Shown in pieces: positions 5,503 through 6,565 of a stretch of DNA of 6,565 nt (the stretch's first letter is position 1; every line of letters begins with the position of its first letter). The DNA is from Chloroflexota bacterium (GTDB lineage: Bacteria > Chloroflexota > Dehalococcoidia > SHYM01). The position numbers and the translations under genes were made by a program. The stretch spans positions 1-6,565 of the forward strand of contig JACQGV010000119.1 of the NCBI GenBank assembly GCA_016199375.1, read 5' to 3'. The notes under the pieces were generated by a model. That model was not told the DNA's origin. It worked only from the letters and a program-made list of their open reading frames with translations, and did no database searches.

Positions 5503-6565
5503 TGGCGCACCTGCCGCTGCACGGGGTGAGGATCGCCGACCTGACCGGCGTGTGGGCGGGCACCTTCGCCACCCTGCTGCTGGCGGACCTGGGGGCCGAG
5601 GTCATCAAGCAAGAGAACCCCTTCGTCTGGCAGCCCAACACCCGCGGCCGCAAGGTCAAGATCACCCCAGAGATGCTGCCGGGCGGCCTGGCCTGGAACA
5701 CCGGCTACCCTCACAATGAGCCCGGCCCGCGCCCCTGGAACTACACCCCCACCTTCGTGCAGCTCTACCGCAACAAGCGCAGCTTCACCGTGGACATACG
5801 CAAGCCGGAGGGAAAGGATATCCTGCGGCGCCTGATCGCGGTGTCGGACGTGGTCATGGAGAACAGCTCGCCGGGGACGATGGAGAAGCTGGGCATCACC
5901 TACGACTGGCTGCGGGGCATCAGGGACGACATCATCTACGTGCGGATGCCGGCCTTCGGCTCCAGCGGCCCCTACCGGGACGCGCGGGCGCTGGGGGTGC
6001 ACCTGGAGAGCGCCATCGGCCACGCCCTGCTGCGCGGCTACCCGGACACCGACCCATCGAACCTGAGCGCCATCTTCGTGGCGGACTACCTGGCGGGCAG
6101 CCAGACGGCGCTGGCGACGATGATGGCGCTGTGGCACCGCTGGCGGACGGGCCGCGGCCAGCTGGTGGAGGTAGCGCAGGCGGAGACCGCAATGCCGGCG
6201 CTGGCGCAGGCCTTTATGGACTGGGCGCTGAACGGGCAGTTGCAGGCGCCAGGGGGAAACCGCTCGCTCTACGGGGCGGCGCCCTGTGGGGTGTACCCGT
6301 GCCGCTCGGTGGGGCTGGCGTCGGAGTGCGGCGACCGTTGGATCGCCCTCGCGGTAGCGGACGAGGACCAGTGGGAGGCGCTGCGCAAGCTCATGGGCGA
6401 CCCGGAGTGGGCGCGGGCGCCGGAGCTGGCCACGGCGGGGGGACGGGCCGAGCGCCAGGACCTGCTGGACGCGCGGATGGGCGCCTGGACAGCCCAGTTC
6501 GATGACTACGAGCTGATGCACCTGCTGCAGGGCGCGGGCATCGCGGCGATGCCGGTGCTGGAGGC
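5502..6565 (+). CDS. CaiB/BaiF family CoA-transferase, catalytic-type chain, 3' end beyond window
   Basis: My translation gives 354 residues before the right edge; about 40-70 more are expected. Landmarks are GVRIADLTGVWAG (8-20), LLLADLGAEVIKQE (25-38), NKRSFTVDI (91-99), SDVVMENSSPGTMEKLG (115-131), FGSSGPYR (152-159) and GRGQLVEV (217-224). Asp195, in VADYLAG (193-199; codon 6084-6086), matches the catalytic aspartate of the family. The YPC (265-267) and RWIALAV (279-285) segments resemble the catalytic-type chain of the left pair. About 21 extra residues lie between the GAEVIKQE strand and NKRS: 52 residues, against 30-31 in the other three genes here. This forms a Pro/Trp-rich insertion at about 42-85 containing TRGRKVK and PGPRPWN. 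Its start overlaps the stop of the upstream gene, so it is the likely catalytic partner of that aspartate-less chain. Substrate unknown. Confidence 0.88.
   Translation, partial: MAHLPLHGVRIADLTGVWAGTFATLLLADLGAEVIKQENPFVWQPNTRGRKVKITPEMLPGGLAWNTGYPHNEPGPRPWNYTPTFVQLYRNKRSFTVDIRKPEGKDILRRLIAVSDVVMENSSPGTMEKLGITYDWLRGIRDDIIYVRMPAFGSSGPYRDARALGVHLESAIGHALLRGYPDTDPSNLSAIFVADYLAGSQTALATMMALWHRWRTGRGQLVEVAQAETAMPALAQAFMDWALNGQLQAPGGNRSLYGAAPCGVYPCRSVGLASECGDRWIALAVADEDQWEALRKLMGDPEWARAPELATAGGRAERQDLLDARMGAWTAQFDDYELMHLLQGAGIAAMPVLE

Noticed and set aside
5445..6521. Minus-strand open frame of 358 codons
   Set aside because: It is antisense to a CoA-transferase with clear family motifs. The translation is rich in Arg, Ala, Val, His and Gln with no domain pattern, as expected opposite a high-GC gene.
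1..6565. CRISPR array, tRNA, rRNA or insertion-sequence ends
   Set aside because: No regularly spaced repeats, cloverleaf-like segments, transposase motifs or paired terminal repeats were seen.

Overview
The window holds four genes for class III (CaiB/BaiF family) CoA-transferases arranged as two divergent pairs, plus one exported cupredoxin-like protein, with gene debris and candidate regulatory structures between them. The high GC content, the Shine-Dalgarno sites, the tight gene packing and the mix of CaiB/BaiF enzymes, a luciferase-like oxidoreductase remnant and an exported two-domain cupredoxin point to a free-living environmental bacterium with a high-GC genome. A Chloroflexota (Dehalococcoidia/SAR202-like) or similar deep-branching lineage is my guess. 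It is inference; there is no marker gene here.

Layout. Positions 1-821 (minus) encode the N-terminal 273 residues of a secreted protein with two cupredoxin-like halves; it runs off the left edge. Positions 822-1046 are intergenic and contain a 12-bp palindrome and a short coding-like scrap of unknown origin. Positions 1047-3473 (minus) hold a two-gene CoA-transferase operon, with the upstream gene at 2280-3473 and the downstream gene at 1047-2258, separated by 21 nt. Positions 3474-4290 are the divergent intergenic region, with candidate promoters, three inverted repeats and a degraded fragment of a luciferase-like monooxygenase. Positions 4291-6565 (plus) hold a second two-gene CoA-transferase operon. 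Its genes overlap by one base, and the second is cut by the right edge.

How the genes work together. In each pair, the first gene of the operon lacks the aspartate that class III CoA-transferases use to form the covalent acyl/CoA intermediate (Arg187 in the left pair, Leu172 in the right pair). The second gene has it (Asp173 left, Asp195 right). The simplest reading is that each operon encodes a two-subunit CoA-transferase with one catalytic and one non-catalytic chain. Two-subunit members of this family are known, for example succinyl-CoA:(R)-benzylsuccinate CoA-transferase (BbsEF) and succinyl-CoA:(S)-malate CoA-transferase of Chloroflexus (SmtAB). The acyl substrates here cannot be told from sequence. 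The two pairs differ clearly in codon use, so they probably have different histories rather than arising by recent local duplication. The cupredoxin gene has no evident functional link to the CoA-transferases.
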